The position numbers and the translations under genes were made by a program. Positions 31,169-39,246 of a stretch of DNA of 64,000 nucleotides are shown one piece after another. The notes under the pieces were generated by a model. The model was not told where the DNA came from and did not search any database. It was given only the letters and a program-made list of their open reading frames with translations. Positions within the stretch are counted from its first letter, which is position 1, and every line of letters begins with the position of its first letter. The DNA lies in contig NZ_NMTR01000021.1 in the NCBI RefSeq assembly GCF_002549775.1, forward strand, positions 921,400-985,399, given 5' to 3'. The stretch comes from Faecalibacterium langellae. GTDB taxonomy: Bacteria > Bacillota > Clostridia > Oscillospirales > Ruminococcaceae.

Positions 31169-31615
31169 ATGACCATCGCCATTCTTGCACACGATTCCCG
31201 CAAAGAGCTTGCGCTGCAGTTCTGCACTGCTTACAGCGCCATTTTGTCCAGAAATACCGTCATTGCCACCGGCACCACCGGACGGATGCTGGCACAGGCG
31301 ACCGGCCTGCCCGTGCACTGCTATCTCTCCGGCAAACTGGGCGGCGTACAGCAGATCACCTCCCGCGTTGCCTGCGACGAAGTGGACCTGGTGCTGTTCT
31401 TCCGCGACCCGCTGAAGGCAGATGCCGCCAGCATCACCGAGCAGAACCTGCTCCGCCTGTGCGATATGCACAGCGTGCCCATCGCCACCAACATTGCAAC
31501 TGCCGAGGTCCTGCTGCGCGGCATGGATCAGGGCGACCTGGATTACCGCGAAGGGATGCATCCGGCTCTCGTGGAGCCGATGCCCGCAGCCATGCCCCGC
31601 CGCGTAACGGCCTGA
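31169..31615 (+). CDS. Methylglyoxal synthase-like protein lacking the catalytic Asp
   Basis: The 148-residue protein has the MGS fold: LAHDSRK (His8, Asp9, Lys12) for phosphate binding, ATGTTGRML, FFRDPL and IATNIATAEVLL. Methylglyoxal synthase converts dihydroxyacetone phosphate to methylglyoxal, a bypass of lower glycolysis. The hallmark SGP-x-GGDQQ segment reads SGKLGGVQQ here. The residue equal to catalytic Asp71 of the Escherichia coli enzyme is therefore Val60 (codon GTA at 31346-31348), and the adjacent Pro is Lys. Activity is doubtful; it could be a ligand-binding regulator or have altered chemistry. ATG follows AAAGGAGAGAG. Confidence 0.85.
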   Translation: MTIAILAHDSRKELALQFCTAYSAILSRNTVIATGTTGRMLAQATGLPVHCYLSGKLGGVQQITSRVACDEVDLVLFFRDPLKADAASITEQNLLRLCDMHSVPIATNIATAEVLLRGMDQGDLDYREGMHPALVEPMPAAMPRRVTA

Positions 31616-31644
31616 GTTTTGTGTATAGAGAAGTAAGGGAAAGA

Positions 31645-31684
31645 AACAGCGCCGCAGGAGACAAGAATCTCCTGCGGCGCTGTT
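31645..31684 (+). terminator. mgsA terminator
   Basis: A perfect 17-bp stem (starting AACAGCGCCGCAGGAGA) with a 6-nt loop is followed by GTGTTGTTAC. The stem is strong although the T-run is interrupted. Confidence 0.8.
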
Positions 31685-31715
31685 GTGTTGTTACAATGTT
31701 TTATTGTAAGCGTCC

Positions 31716-31840
31716 TCGCCCTCTCAGTCTCGCTTTTGCTCGACGGCTCTCCCATGGGAAAAGCCAAAAGCCTAACCGTTACGTTCTTGCCTCTCCCTCT
31801 GGGAGAGGTGGCATTGCGTAAGCAATGACGGAGAGGGCGA
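31716..31840. repeat. MITE-like palindromic intergenic element
   Basis: About 125 bp bounded by the inverted repeats TCGCCCTCTC (31716-31725) and GAGAGGGCGA (31831-31840). Inside are further hairpins: GGCTCTCCCATGGGAAAAGCC, CCTCTCCCTCTGGGAGAGG and GCATTGCGTAAGCAATG. It has no coding capacity. I recall similar GAGAGGGC-bounded elements scattered in Faecalibacterium-type genomes, but this is from memory and unchecked. No second copy was noticed in this window. Confidence 0.65.
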
Positions 31841-31848
31841 GCCCACTT

Positions 31849-33027
31849 TTATTTCAGCAGGTCTGCCAGCTTTTCCAGCCGGTGGATGGCTTCGTCCAGC
31901 ACGTCGGTGCCGCGGGCAAAGTGCATGCGGATGAGATGGTTCACCGGCTCCCGGAAGAAGCTGGAACCCGGCACGGCAGCTACGCCGATCTCTTTGATCA
32001 TCCACTCGCAGAACTCGAGGTCGGTCCAGCCCTTGAACTGCGGCAGAGCCAGGAAGTCCGAGATGTCGATCATCACGAAATAGGTACCCTGCGGGATATT
32101 GTGCTTCAGCCCTACCCGGTCCAGCCCGGCCAGGAAGTGGTCGCGCTTTGCGGTGTAGATGGCCTGCAGTTCCTTATAGTAGCTTTCCGGCAGCTGCAGC
32201 CCGGCCACAGCAGCCTCCTGCAGGGGTGCTGCCGCGCCCACGGTGAGGAAGTCGTGCACCTTGCGGGCACCCTCGATGACCTCGGCGGGTCCGATGAGGT
32301 AGCCCAGACGCCAGCCGGTGATAGAGTAGGTCTTGGACAACGAATTGCAGGTGATGGTGTGCTCGAACATACCGGGCAGGCTGGCCATGCAGATGTGCTC
32401 AGCGGGCGCATAGATGATGTGCTCATACACTTCATCGGTCACCACAAAGGCGTCGTATTGGATCGCCAGCTTTGCAATGGCTTCCAGCTCGTCCCGGCGG
32501 AACACCTTGCCGCAGGGGTTGGAGGGGTTGCACAGGATCAGTGCCTTGGCGCCCTCGGCAAAGCCTTTCTCGATAAGAGAAATATCAAACTCATAAGTCG
32601 GCGGAACCAGCGGGATATAAATGGGCTCTGCCCCGGAAAGAATGGCGTCGGCCCCGTAGTTCTCGTAAAACGGCGAGAAGATCATCACCTTGTCGCCGGG
32701 GTTGCAGATGGTCATCATGGCTGCCATCATGGCTTCGGTACCGCCGCAGGTCACGCAGACCTCGGTGTTGGGATCCACCTCGTGGTGCAGGGCAGGGCTG
32801 GTCTTTTTCGCCAGTGCCTCACGGAAGTTCTGCGCGCCGAAGGTCACGGCGTACTGGTGGGGGCCGTTGTAGGCGGTCTTTGCCAGCGCATCCAGCAGCT
32901 GCTGGGGCGGGTCAAAGTCCGGGAAGCCCTGCGAAAGGTTGATGGAATCGTACTGATTATTGATGCGGGTCATGCGGCGGATGACGGAATCTGTAAACGT
33001 ACCCACACGGCCACTTAAAACAGGCAT
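31849..33027 (-). CDS. Class I/II aminotransferase (PLP-dependent)
   Basis: This fold-type I PLP enzyme, 392 residues, is of the aspartate-aminotransferase superfamily. The Schiff-base lysine is in NSLSKTYSITGWRLGY; VCVTCGGTEAMMAAM binds the cofactor phosphate, NPSNPCGKVF is the substrate/cofactor loop, and VTDEVYEHIIY holds the PLP-N1 aspartate. The C-terminal Arg that binds the substrate carboxylate is in NHLIRMHFA. The true amino donor cannot be told. It is the last of a murD-GNAT-lyase-aminotransferase run but is preceded by a terminator, so it may have its own promoter. ATG follows AAAAGGGGAAAG. Confidence 0.92.
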   Translation of the reverse strand: MPVLSGRVGTFTDSVIRRMTRINNQYDSINLSQGFPDFDPPQQLLDALAKTAYNGPHQYAVTFGAQNFREALAKKTSPALHHEVDPNTEVCVTCGGTEAMMAAMMTICNPGDKVMIFSPFYENYGADAILSGAEPIYIPLVPPTYEFDISLIEKGFAEGAKALILCNPSNPCGKVFRRDELEAIAKLAIQYDAFVVTDEVYEHIIYAPAEHICMASLPGMFEHTITCNSLSKTYSITGWRLGYLIGPAEVIEGARKVHDFLTVGAAAPLQEAAVAGLQLPESYYKELQAIYTAKRDHFLAGLDRVGLKHNIPQGTYFVMIDISDFLALPQFKGWTDLEFCEWMIKEIGVAAVPGSSFFREPVNHLIRMHFARGTDVLDEAIHRLEKLADLLK

Positions 33028-33060
33028 ATACTTTCCCCTTTTCTACTGTTTTACGCAAAA

Positions 33061-33084
33061 AGCTCTCCCGCACCGGGGAGAGCT
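33061..33084 (-). terminator. Terminator after the Met-gamma-lyase-like gene
   Basis: A 9-bp stem (AGCTCTCCC/GGGAGAGCT) is followed on the minus strand by TTTTTGCG. Confidence 0.85.
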
Positions 33085-33096
33085 GATCGGCTTGAC

Positions 33097-34365
33097 TCAA
33101 TCCTTAAAATACGCTTTCTGGATGGCCAGCAGCACGCCTGCACGGCTGGCGGCGAAGTTCAGGCCGCCCTGCAGGTAGCAGGTGTAGGGCTCACGCAGCG
33201 GGCCGTCACAGGAAAGCTCGATGGTGCTGCCCTGCGTAAAGCTGCCGCTTGCCATGACCACTTCATCGGTGTAGCCCGGCTCCGGGGAAGGTTCCGGGGC
33301 GGCATAGCTGTCCACCGGGCTGGCCGCCTGAATGCCCTGACAGAAGCCGATCAGGGCATCGGCGGTGCCGGCGTCAAAGCAGGTCACGATGTCGTTGTGG
33401 TCGTCGCAGTAACGGGGCACCGGGTTCTTGCCCAGCAGTTCCAGCATGCACTGGGCGTAAATGGCAGTCTTGATGGCCTCGCACACCACGCCCGGGGCGT
33501 AGTAGAAGCCCAGATACATATCACGGGGCGTTTCCAGCGTGCAGCCCAGCTCCTTGCCCAAACCCGGAGCATTCAGGCGGTAGGCGCACAGCTCCACAAG
33601 GTCCTTGCGGCCCACGATGTAGCCGCCGGTGGGGGCAATGCCGCCGCCGGGGTTCTTGATGAGACTGCCCACTGCGATATCCGCACCCACCTGACACGGT
33701 TCCTGCGTCTGGGTGAACTCGCCATAGCAGTTGTCCACGAAGATGATAATCTCCGGGTTGGCGGCGCGGGCGGTGTCGGTGATCTTTTTGATGGTATCCA
33801 GATCAAAGGCATTGCGCTGCAGGTAGCCGCGGCTGCGCTGGATGTGGCACACCTTGGCCCCGGGTGCCTTTTTGGCAATGAGGTCGTAATCCGGGGTGAA
33901 GTCGGCCTTGAGGGGTGCTTCGTCATACTTCACGCCGTAATCCATCAGGGTGCCGGTACCCTTGCCCTTGCCGTCCAGACCAATGACGCCTTCCAGCGTA
34001 TCGTAGGGGCGGCCGGTGGCGGCCAGCAGGGTATCCCCTGCCCGCAGCAGACCGAACAGGGCCACGGCCAGCGTGTGGGTGCCGCTCTGGAACTGGCTGC
34101 GCACGAGGGCATCCTCGGCCCCCATCACCTCGGCAAAGATCTGCTCGAGTTTTGCGCGGCCGGTATCCCACAGGCCGTAGCCGGTGGTGCCCAGCATATC
34201 GGTGGAGGACATCTGGGTGTCCGCGAAAGCTTTCAGCATTTTGAGCTGGTTAAAATCGCGGATCTCCTCCATATGGCGGAAGTAGGGCTGGCACAGTTCC
34301 ATGGCCTTTTCGTCCAGCGCCAGAACTTCGGGTTTGTAATCGAAAAAGTGGTTCAGAATTGACAT
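33097..34365 (-). CDS. Methionine gamma-lyase family protein (YnbB-like)
   Basis: This 422-residue PLP protein belongs to the PF06838 family, also annotated as aluminium-resistance protein. Family landmarks are QFQSGTHTLAVALFG, IIIFVDNCYGEF and the cofactor region GSLIKNPGGGIAPTGGYIVG, in which the lysine is the likely PLP anchor. Real substrates of this family are not established; cystathionine- or methionine-lyase activity is inferred from the fold. It starts 12 nt after the GNAT gene, so it is in the murD operon. Confidence 0.9.
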   Translation of the reverse strand: MSILNHFFDYKPEVLALDEKAMELCQPYFRHMEEIRDFNQLKMLKAFADTQMSSTDMLGTTGYGLWDTGRAKLEQIFAEVMGAEDALVRSQFQSGTHTLAVALFGLLRAGDTLLAATGRPYDTLEGVIGLDGKGKGTGTLMDYGVKYDEAPLKADFTPDYDLIAKKAPGAKVCHIQRSRGYLQRNAFDLDTIKKITDTARAANPEIIIFVDNCYGEFTQTQEPCQVGADIAVGSLIKNPGGGIAPTGGYIVGRKDLVELCAYRLNAPGLGKELGCTLETPRDMYLGFYYAPGVVCEAIKTAIYAQCMLELLGKNPVPRYCDDHNDIVTCFDAGTADALIGFCQGIQAASPVDSYAAPEPSPEPGYTDEVVMASGSFTQGSTIELSCDGPLREPYTCYLQGGLNFAASRAGVLLAIQKAYFKD

Positions 34366-34377
34366 TATAGTGGTTCC

Positions 34378-35133
34378 TTAATTGTTATATTTTGCATACT
34401 CCCCCAGCTTTGCAAATCCCAGCCGGGTATAAAAGTGCACTCGTTCCGGACTGCAGAGAAAAACCGGGCGGTACCCTTCTGCAGCAAGCTCATTTGCCAT
34501 CCGGACGATGAGGCGCCCACCGATGCCTTTGCCGCGCAAAGGCCGGTCCGTCTGCCCGCAGGCCATGTAGGCCTGCCCGTTGGCGAGGGCATAGGCACCC
34601 ACAGTGCAGACCGTCTCGCTCCCCCGCTGCAGCGTCCATGCAAGGGCTTTGCCGCGGGCGCGCTTCGAGCACAGTTCGGAGTAAAAATCCTCCTGCCGGG
34701 CAGTATCCGCCGGGTAGAGCGCCCGGGCCACCGCCATGGCAGGCGGCTCCCGGTCAAGGGTCAGCTGCTCCCAGAGAGCTTCGTCTGCTGCGGGCAGCGG
34801 CAGCGTCCTGCCGGGGGCAAGGCCGAACACCGTCAGCATTTCGGCTTTCTGCCAGCCGTTTGGCGGCAGGCATTCCGCTTCGTCCAGAATCACGCTCTCG
34901 CACCCGCAGAAGGCCAGAAAGCTGGCCAGTTCTTCGGGGTTTGCGTGTCCGGCAAGCCATGCCATACTGCCGCTCAGTTCCAGCGCCAGCGTGGGCCCGG
35001 CGTAGAACCGCCAGGGCTGGCTTTTGCCGAACAGCGCGAGGTCCAGCGGCAGCGTTGCCCCCAGCACCGGTTTGCCCCGGCAGGCGTTTGCAAAGCGGGC
35101 ACGGCGTTCTTTCGTGTTGACCTGCGCGATCAC
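34378..35133 (-). CDS. GNAT family N-acetyltransferase
   Basis: The 251-residue protein has a C-terminal GNAT domain (about residues 125-245) with the acetyl-CoA-binding motif RPLRGKGIGGRLI and a final FYTRLGFAKLGEY segment. The N-terminal 110 residues are unlike the catalytic domain and may be a degenerate second GNAT fold. It starts with GTG at 35133, overlapping the murD stop by four bases (GTGA), which implies translational coupling. The substrate is unknown; the link to murD suggests but does not show a wall or small-molecule target. Confidence 0.85.
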   Translation of the reverse strand: MIAQVNTKERRARFANACRGKPVLGATLPLDLALFGKSQPWRFYAGPTLALELSGSMAWLAGHANPEELASFLAFCGCESVILDEAECLPPNGWQKAEMLTVFGLAPGRTLPLPAADEALWEQLTLDREPPAMAVARALYPADTARQEDFYSELCSKRARGKALAWTLQRGSETVCTVGAYALANGQAYMACGQTDRPLRGKGIGGRLIVRMANELAAEGYRPVFLCSPERVHFYTRLGFAKLGEYAKYNN

Positions 35134-36533
35134 TTCAGCTCGTTGACGATCTTCTTGAACTCGCGGCCGCGCACCTCAAAGTTGGGGTACAGGTCAAAGG
35201 ACGCGCTGGCCGGGGACAGGATGATGATGTCGCCGGGTTTTGCGCAGGCGCGGGCCAGCTCCACGGCATGCTGCATGTTGTCAGCGTGCTGGATGGGCAG
35301 TTCGGCTTCGTTAAAACCGGGGTCCTCACGCACAGCCTTTTCAATGCGGGGACCGGTAGCGCCCATCAGCACGAGGTTCTTCACGTGAGCCACCACTTCC
35401 GGTGCGAGGGGCTCATAGGGGATGTGCTTGTCGTAGCCGCCCGCGATGAGGATGACCTTCTGGTTGAAACTGCGCAGACCGGCGATGGTACGCGTCGGGC
35501 TGGTGCCGATGGAGTCGTTGTAGTACAGCACACCGTCCAGCGTGCGCACCGGCTCGATGCGGTGCTCCACGCCGGTGAAGGTGCTGCCCACCTTCTGGAT
35601 GGCTTCCACGGGCACCTCGCCCCACACGGCAGCGGCAGCAGCCAGCAGGTTCTCGATGTTGTGCAGGCCGCGCAGCTTCACGTCCTTCTGGGCCAGGAAC
35701 GGGGTCACAACGCCGTCCTCGGCCATGCAGAGCATGTTGTCCTCCTTGCGCAGGAAGGCACCGTTGTCGGTGTCGTGCAGGCGGGTGAACCACACCTGCT
35801 TGCCCTTGCAGTCCTTCTGCATGCTGCGGCTGATCTCGTTCTCATAGCCCAGCACGGCGCGGCAGGGCTGCTTCTGGTACAGCAGGATGTTGCGCTTGGC
35901 GTCGATGTACTCCTGCATGTCCTTGTGGTGGTCCAGATGGTTCGGGGTGACGTTGGTCACGACTGCAATGTTGGGGCTGGAGTGCATGCTGATGAGCTGG
36001 AAGCTGGACAGCTCCACCACAGCCACGTCATCCGGGGCCACCTCGGGCAGCATGGGCAGCAGGGCCGCGCCGATGTTGCCGCCCAGATGCACCTTGCGGC
36101 CTGCGGCCTCGTAGAACTTGGAGATCAGGGTGGTAGTGGTGGTCTTACCGTCGGAGCCGGTTACAGCCACGATCTCGCAGGGGCAGAAATCGAAGAACAG
36201 TTCTACCTCGCTGGTGACCATGGTACCAGCGGCCATGGCATCCTGCAGGGGCTTTTCAAAGTAGCCCACAAAACCCGGGGTGCGCATGATGATGTCCTGG
36301 CCCTTGAAGCCGTCCAGATAATTTTCGCCCAGGCTCAGGCCGATGCCCAGCTCCTTGATGGTGGCAGCGTAGTCGCCGAAGTCCTCCACGCTCTTTTTCT
36401 GGTCGCACAGGGTGACGTGTGCCCCCAGCTCCACGAACTCCTTGATGAGGGTCTTGTGGCTGACACCGGCACCGATGAAGGCCACCTTCTTGCCTTTGAT
36501 CAGATCGACAAGCTTCTGCTGATCCTTCTGCAT
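35130..36533 (-). CDS. murD: UDP-N-acetylmuramoyl-L-alanine:D-glutamate ligase
   Basis: MurD adds D-glutamate to UDP-MurNAc-L-Ala in cytoplasmic peptidoglycan precursor synthesis; 467 residues. The Mur-ligase ATP-binding loop GSDGKTTTT is near residue 113. ITNVTPNHLDHH is present as VVTNVTPNHLDHHKDM, and the C-terminal domain carries YYNDSIGTSPTRTIAGL. The start is the ATG at 36533 behind AAGGAGGAA; in-frame upstream codons overlap the promoter-proximal leader. It heads the operon with the GNAT and YnbB-like genes and is not in a dcw cluster here. Confidence 0.97.
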   Translation of the reverse strand: MQKDQQKLVDLIKGKKVAFIGAGVSHKTLIKEFVELGAHVTLCDQKKSVEDFGDYAATIKELGIGLSLGENYLDGFKGQDIIMRTPGFVGYFEKPLQDAMAAGTMVTSEVELFFDFCPCEIVAVTGSDGKTTTTTLISKFYEAAGRKVHLGGNIGAALLPMLPEVAPDDVAVVELSSFQLISMHSSPNIAVVTNVTPNHLDHHKDMQEYIDAKRNILLYQKQPCRAVLGYENEISRSMQKDCKGKQVWFTRLHDTDNGAFLRKEDNMLCMAEDGVVTPFLAQKDVKLRGLHNIENLLAAAAAVWGEVPVEAIQKVGSTFTGVEHRIEPVRTLDGVLYYNDSIGTSPTRTIAGLRSFNQKVILIAGGYDKHIPYEPLAPEVVAHVKNLVLMGATGPRIEKAVREDPGFNEAELPIQHADNMQHAVELARACAKPGDIIILSPASASFDLYPNFEVRGREFKKIVNELK

Positions 36534-36606
36534 AAAAACAGTTCCTCCTTGCGTAGTATTGGTCATATGTAACGCACCCGTGGGTGCTGAGATGTTTCAC
36601 TGTACC

Positions 36607-36635
36607 ATTATAGTCCATTTATTCGCAATTGGCAA
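36607..36635 (-). promoter_or_regulatory. murD operon promoter
   Basis: Minus strand: -35 TTGCCA (36630-36635), 17-bp spacer, perfect -10 TATAAT (36607-36612). Confidence 0.82.
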
Positions 36636-36687
36636 CGGAAAACAGCCCTTTTGCACCAAAAAGCGCGGCAAATTCATAATTCTTCAA

Positions 36688-36716
36688 TTGTATTTTGCCG
36701 CCGTTTCTGCTACACT
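36688..36716 (+). promoter_or_regulatory. Promoter of the peptide-binding lipoprotein gene
   Basis: -35 TTGTAT (36688-36693), 17-bp spacer, -10 TACACT (36711-36716), about 75 nt before the TTG start. Confidence 0.65.
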
Positions 36717-36790
36717 TGTCGAAGCAGAGCGCTTTTTGTATACAAGAAACGTCTGTCTTTGAACATCACCATAGAACGAGGTCATCTCTT

Positions 36791-38359
36791 TTGAAGCGTT
36801 TCTTCCGTTTTACCGCAGCGGTGCTTGCTGCTGCGTTTCTGTTTTCCCTCACGGGCTGCGGCGGCAGTTCCAGTGCCGCCAGCTTTACATGGTTCGTGGA
36901 TACCATTCCCACAAATCTCGACCCACAGGTGGCGTCGGCCGCGTCGGACGTCATTGCCTGCGAGAACCTTTACAGCGGCCTTGTGCGCAAGAATTCCGAC
37001 GGCGAGATCGTGCCCGATCTGGCCGAGAGCTGGACCGTCTCGCCGGACGGAAAGACCTACACCTTCCAGCTGAAGGACGGCCTGACCTACCGGGCCGTCA
37101 AGGGCGCTTCCACCGACTACGCCATCACTGCTGAGGACTTCGTATTTGCCTTCCGGCGCATCTTCCAGCCGCAGACGAATTCCCCTTATGCCGTGGAGTT
37201 TTCTGCCCTTGAAAACAGTGCCGCTGTGCTGGCAGGCGAAGCCGACGCAAGCACTCTGGGCGTCTCGGCCAGCGGCCCGCTGACACTGGTGTTCCGCCTG
37301 AGTGAAAAGGACGACAACTTCCTTGCCAAGCTCACCCTGCCCGGTGCCATGCCCTGCGACGAGGAATTTTTCGACAGCACCCGGGGCACCTACGGCTTGA
37401 CCGCCAAGACCACCCTTTCCAGCGGCAGCTTTTACCTCTACAACTGGACGGCCAGCGGCCTGTTTTTGCGCCGGGACGTTTCCGCGCCCCAGATCGGCAG
37501 CCTGCGTCTGGTGCAGAACACCAGCAATTCCGGCAAGAGCGCGGCCCAGCTCATCGCGGACGAAAAGTGCTCCGCCGCGCTGGACGACACCGGCGAGGCC
37601 ACCGCGCTGCAGTCGGTGAGCTACTCCGACACCACATGGTCACTGCTGTTCAACAGCACCGAGGGCAGCGTGTTCTCCAACACCGAGCTGCGGCAGGCGC
37701 TGGCGGGCATCGCGCGGGAGACGGTCACGGTGCCGTCTTCCGGCCTGTACACCGCCGCCGAGGGCCTTGTGCCCACAAGGCTGACCGTGGACGGCATCGA
37801 CTACCGCACCTTTGCGGGTGACCCGCTGCCCACCATCACCGACCCGCGCACGCTTTACCTGAACGCCCGGCAGGGCATGGCCAGCTCGGACTTTTCCGGC
37901 GTGACGCTGCTGGTGCCGAAGGAAGCGGGCCTGACTGAACTGGCCGAGCAGATCAACGGTGCCTGGCAGAAGGACTGCTCCCTGTTCTTCTCCATTGAGG
38001 AAGTGCCGCAGGAGGAGTTCGCCAAGCGCCTTGCCGCCGGCAATTACACCATTGCACTGGCCCCCATCCAGGCCGAGGGCGGCAGCGTGTACCAGATGCT
38101 GCAGCAGTTCGGCGGGGAGACTTCCCTGACCGGCTGCGACGACCCGCTTTACGACCAGCTGCTTTCGGAGAGCGCCGCCCAGACCGGCAGTTCCCGCTGT
38201 GCGCTGCTTGCCCAGTGTGAGCGCCAGCTGCTGGACGGCTGCACCGTGGTGCCGCTGCTGGCCCAGCAAAAGCGCCTGCTGATCGCGGACGGCATCTCCG
38301 GGCTGGTGTTCGACCCCTTCACGCCGGTGGTGGATGTGACCTTTGCCGAGAAGAACTGA
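36791..38359 (+). CDS. Peptide ABC transporter substrate-binding lipoprotein (OppA-like)
   Basis: This 522-residue extracytoplasmic lipoprotein is of the SBP_bac_5 family and probably binds oligopeptides. The signal sequence starts LKRFFRFTAAVLAAAF and the lipobox LTGC gives the lipidated cysteine. LVRKNSDGEIVPDLAESW and TAEDFVFAFRRIF are typical of the family's N-terminal lobe. I start it at a TTG at 36791, because upstream in-frame codons are not signal-like and include the promoter; GAGGT precedes the TTG. No permease or ATPase is adjacent, so it must share a transporter encoded elsewhere. Confidence 0.87.
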   Translation: MKRFFRFTAAVLAAAFLFSLTGCGGSSSAASFTWFVDTIPTNLDPQVASAASDVIACENLYSGLVRKNSDGEIVPDLAESWTVSPDGKTYTFQLKDGLTYRAVKGASTDYAITAEDFVFAFRRIFQPQTNSPYAVEFSALENSAAVLAGEADASTLGVSASGPLTLVFRLSEKDDNFLAKLTLPGAMPCDEEFFDSTRGTYGLTAKTTLSSGSFYLYNWTASGLFLRRDVSAPQIGSLRLVQNTSNSGKSAAQLIADEKCSAALDDTGEATALQSVSYSDTTWSLLFNSTEGSVFSNTELRQALAGIARETVTVPSSGLYTAAEGLVPTRLTVDGIDYRTFAGDPLPTITDPRTLYLNARQGMASSDFSGVTLLVPKEAGLTELAEQINGAWQKDCSLFFSIEEVPQEEFAKRLAAGNYTIALAPIQAEGGSVYQMLQQFGGETSLTGCDDPLYDQLLSESAAQTGSSRCALLAQCERQLLDGCTVVPLLAQQKRLLIADGISGLVFDPFTPVVDVTFAEKN

Positions 38360-38371
38360 CCCGTTTCGCTC

Positions 38372-38400
38372 TTGACAAGCCCGCCCTGCTTTGCTACAAT
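38372..38400 (+). promoter_or_regulatory. tRNA-Gly promoter
   Basis: -35 TTGACA (38372-38377), 17-bp spacer, -10 TACAAT (38395-38400), placing the start a few bases before the tRNA. Confidence 0.85.
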
Positions 38401-38411
38401 AAATGAGCAAT

Positions 38412-38487
38412 GCAGGGTTAGCTCATCCGGTAGAGCGGCTGCTTCCCAAGCAGCAGGCGGCGGGTTCGGGTCCCGTACCCTGCTCCA
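38412..38487 (+). tRNA. tRNA-Gly (anticodon CCC)
   Basis: A full cloverleaf: acceptor GCAGGGT pairs with ACCCTGC; the D arm has GCTC/GAGC; the anticodon stem GCTGC/GCAGC holds the loop TTCCCAA, giving anticodon CCC for GGG codons; the T loop is GTTCGGGTC. CCA is encoded at 38485-38487. It is a stand-alone gene with its own promoter and terminator. Confidence 0.95.
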
Positions 38488-38491
38488 AATG

Positions 38492-38531
38492 AACGGCAGA
38501 ACGTTGTTGTCAGACGTCCTGCCGTTTTTTA
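38492..38531 (+). terminator. tRNA-Gly terminator
   Basis: An AACGGCAG/CTGCCGTT stem, with an inner ACGT pairing in the loop, is followed by a T-run (TTTTTTATTTTT). Confidence 0.88.
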
Positions 38532-38578
38532 TTTTTACCTATTCATGACGAAGCATCGCAAATTTCACGATTTTTATA

Positions 38579-38607
38579 TTGACATCCCGCGCAAATTACA
38601 ATACAAT
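38579..38607 (+). promoter_or_regulatory. Promoter of the toxin-antitoxin pair
   Basis: A perfect -35 TTGACA (38579-38584), 17-bp spacer, -10 TACAAT (38602-38607). Confidence 0.82.
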
Positions 38608-38644
38608 GAGCGTAGAGTTCAAGCATCGTTTGGGAGGTGTTTTT

Positions 38645-38857
38645 ATGAGTGACAGAGAGCGCATCATTCAGCTTCTGGACGAAGTACCTGCCTATAAACT
38701 GGGTTATGTCCTCGCCTATGTACAGGGCCTGACTGCAGATGAAGATGCCGATGATGCTTACTGCGAGCAACTTTATCAGCATTATCTCAACGACCCGGAG
38801 CGGGGCCAGACTTACACCGAGGACGAGGTCTGCAAGGAACTCGGCATTGCTTTATGA
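38645..38857 (+). CDS. Antitoxin of a RelE-type module
   Basis: A small acidic protein of 70 residues placed immediately before a RelE-type toxin, with a 4-nt ATGA overlap. The start at 38645 follows GGGAGGTG. The N-terminal half (SDRERIIQLLDEVPAYKLGYVLAYVQGL) looks helical and may dimerise; the acidic C-terminal half is likely to wrap the toxin. I see no clear ribbon-helix-helix or HTH signature, so the antitoxin family is not certain, and the role rests on gene order. Confidence 0.75.
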   Translation: MSDRERIIQLLDEVPAYKLGYVLAYVQGLTADEDADDAYCEQLYQHYLNDPERGQTYTEDEVCKELGIAL

Positions 38858-39108
38858 GTTATACGATCCTGTATGAAAAAGCAGTGGTCAAGTTTCTCAA
38901 AAAGCAGCCCGAGGAGCAGCAGCGCCGAATCATGGAAGCCATCCATGCACTGCCGGAGCGCGGTGATATCAAGCAGCTGAAAGGTCACGCTGAATTGTTC
39001 CGTCTACGCGTCGGCTCTTACCGGATCATTTATACGGTCGATCACGGCAAGTTGGTCGTCTGTGTGATCGACATCGGCAACCGTGGGCAGATCTATAACC
39101 GCTATTGA
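38854..39108 (+). CDS. RelE/ParE family toxin
   Basis: This 84-residue basic protein has the RelE fold signatures: an N-terminal YEKAVVKFLKKQPEEQQ helix, LKGHAELFRLRVGSYRIIYTV, and a final strand ending GNRGQIYNRY. RelE toxins cleave ribosome-bound mRNA; ParE relatives poison gyrase. The LKG/FRLRVG-YRIIY pattern favours a RelE-type mRNA interferase, but activity is inference. It overlaps the antitoxin stop by four bases and is followed by its own terminator. Confidence 0.9.
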   Translation: MSYTILYEKAVVKFLKKQPEEQQRRIMEAIHALPERGDIKQLKGHAELFRLRVGSYRIIYTVDHGKLVVCVIDIGNRGQIYNRY

Positions 39109-39115
39109 TTTTCAG

Positions 39116-39143
39116 GAGCGCCCCTGTCGGGTGCTCTTTTTTT
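39116..39143 (+). terminator. Toxin-antitoxin operon terminator
   Basis: An 8-bp stem (GAGCGCCC/GGGTGCTC, with one G-T pair) and a 5-nt loop precede a run of seven Ts. Confidence 0.9.
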
Positions 39144-39165
39144 GCCCTCGTCCTCACAAAAGCAG

Positions 39166-39193
39166 TTGCATTTTGGCCCGGTGGCCTTATAAT
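39166..39193 (+). promoter_or_regulatory. Promoter of the DnaD/DnaI-like operon
   Basis: -35 TTGCAT (39166-39171), 16-bp spacer, perfect -10 TATAAT (39188-39193). Confidence 0.75.
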
Positions 39194-39246
39194 AGAATTG
39201 ATTGCGCAAAGGGCCATGCCTTTTGCCGGAAAGGACCTTCTGCATC

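Noticed and set aside
38543..38782. A minus-strand 79-codon frame overlapping the antitoxin
   Set aside because: It covers the antitoxin promoter and coding region on the other strand and has no start signals.
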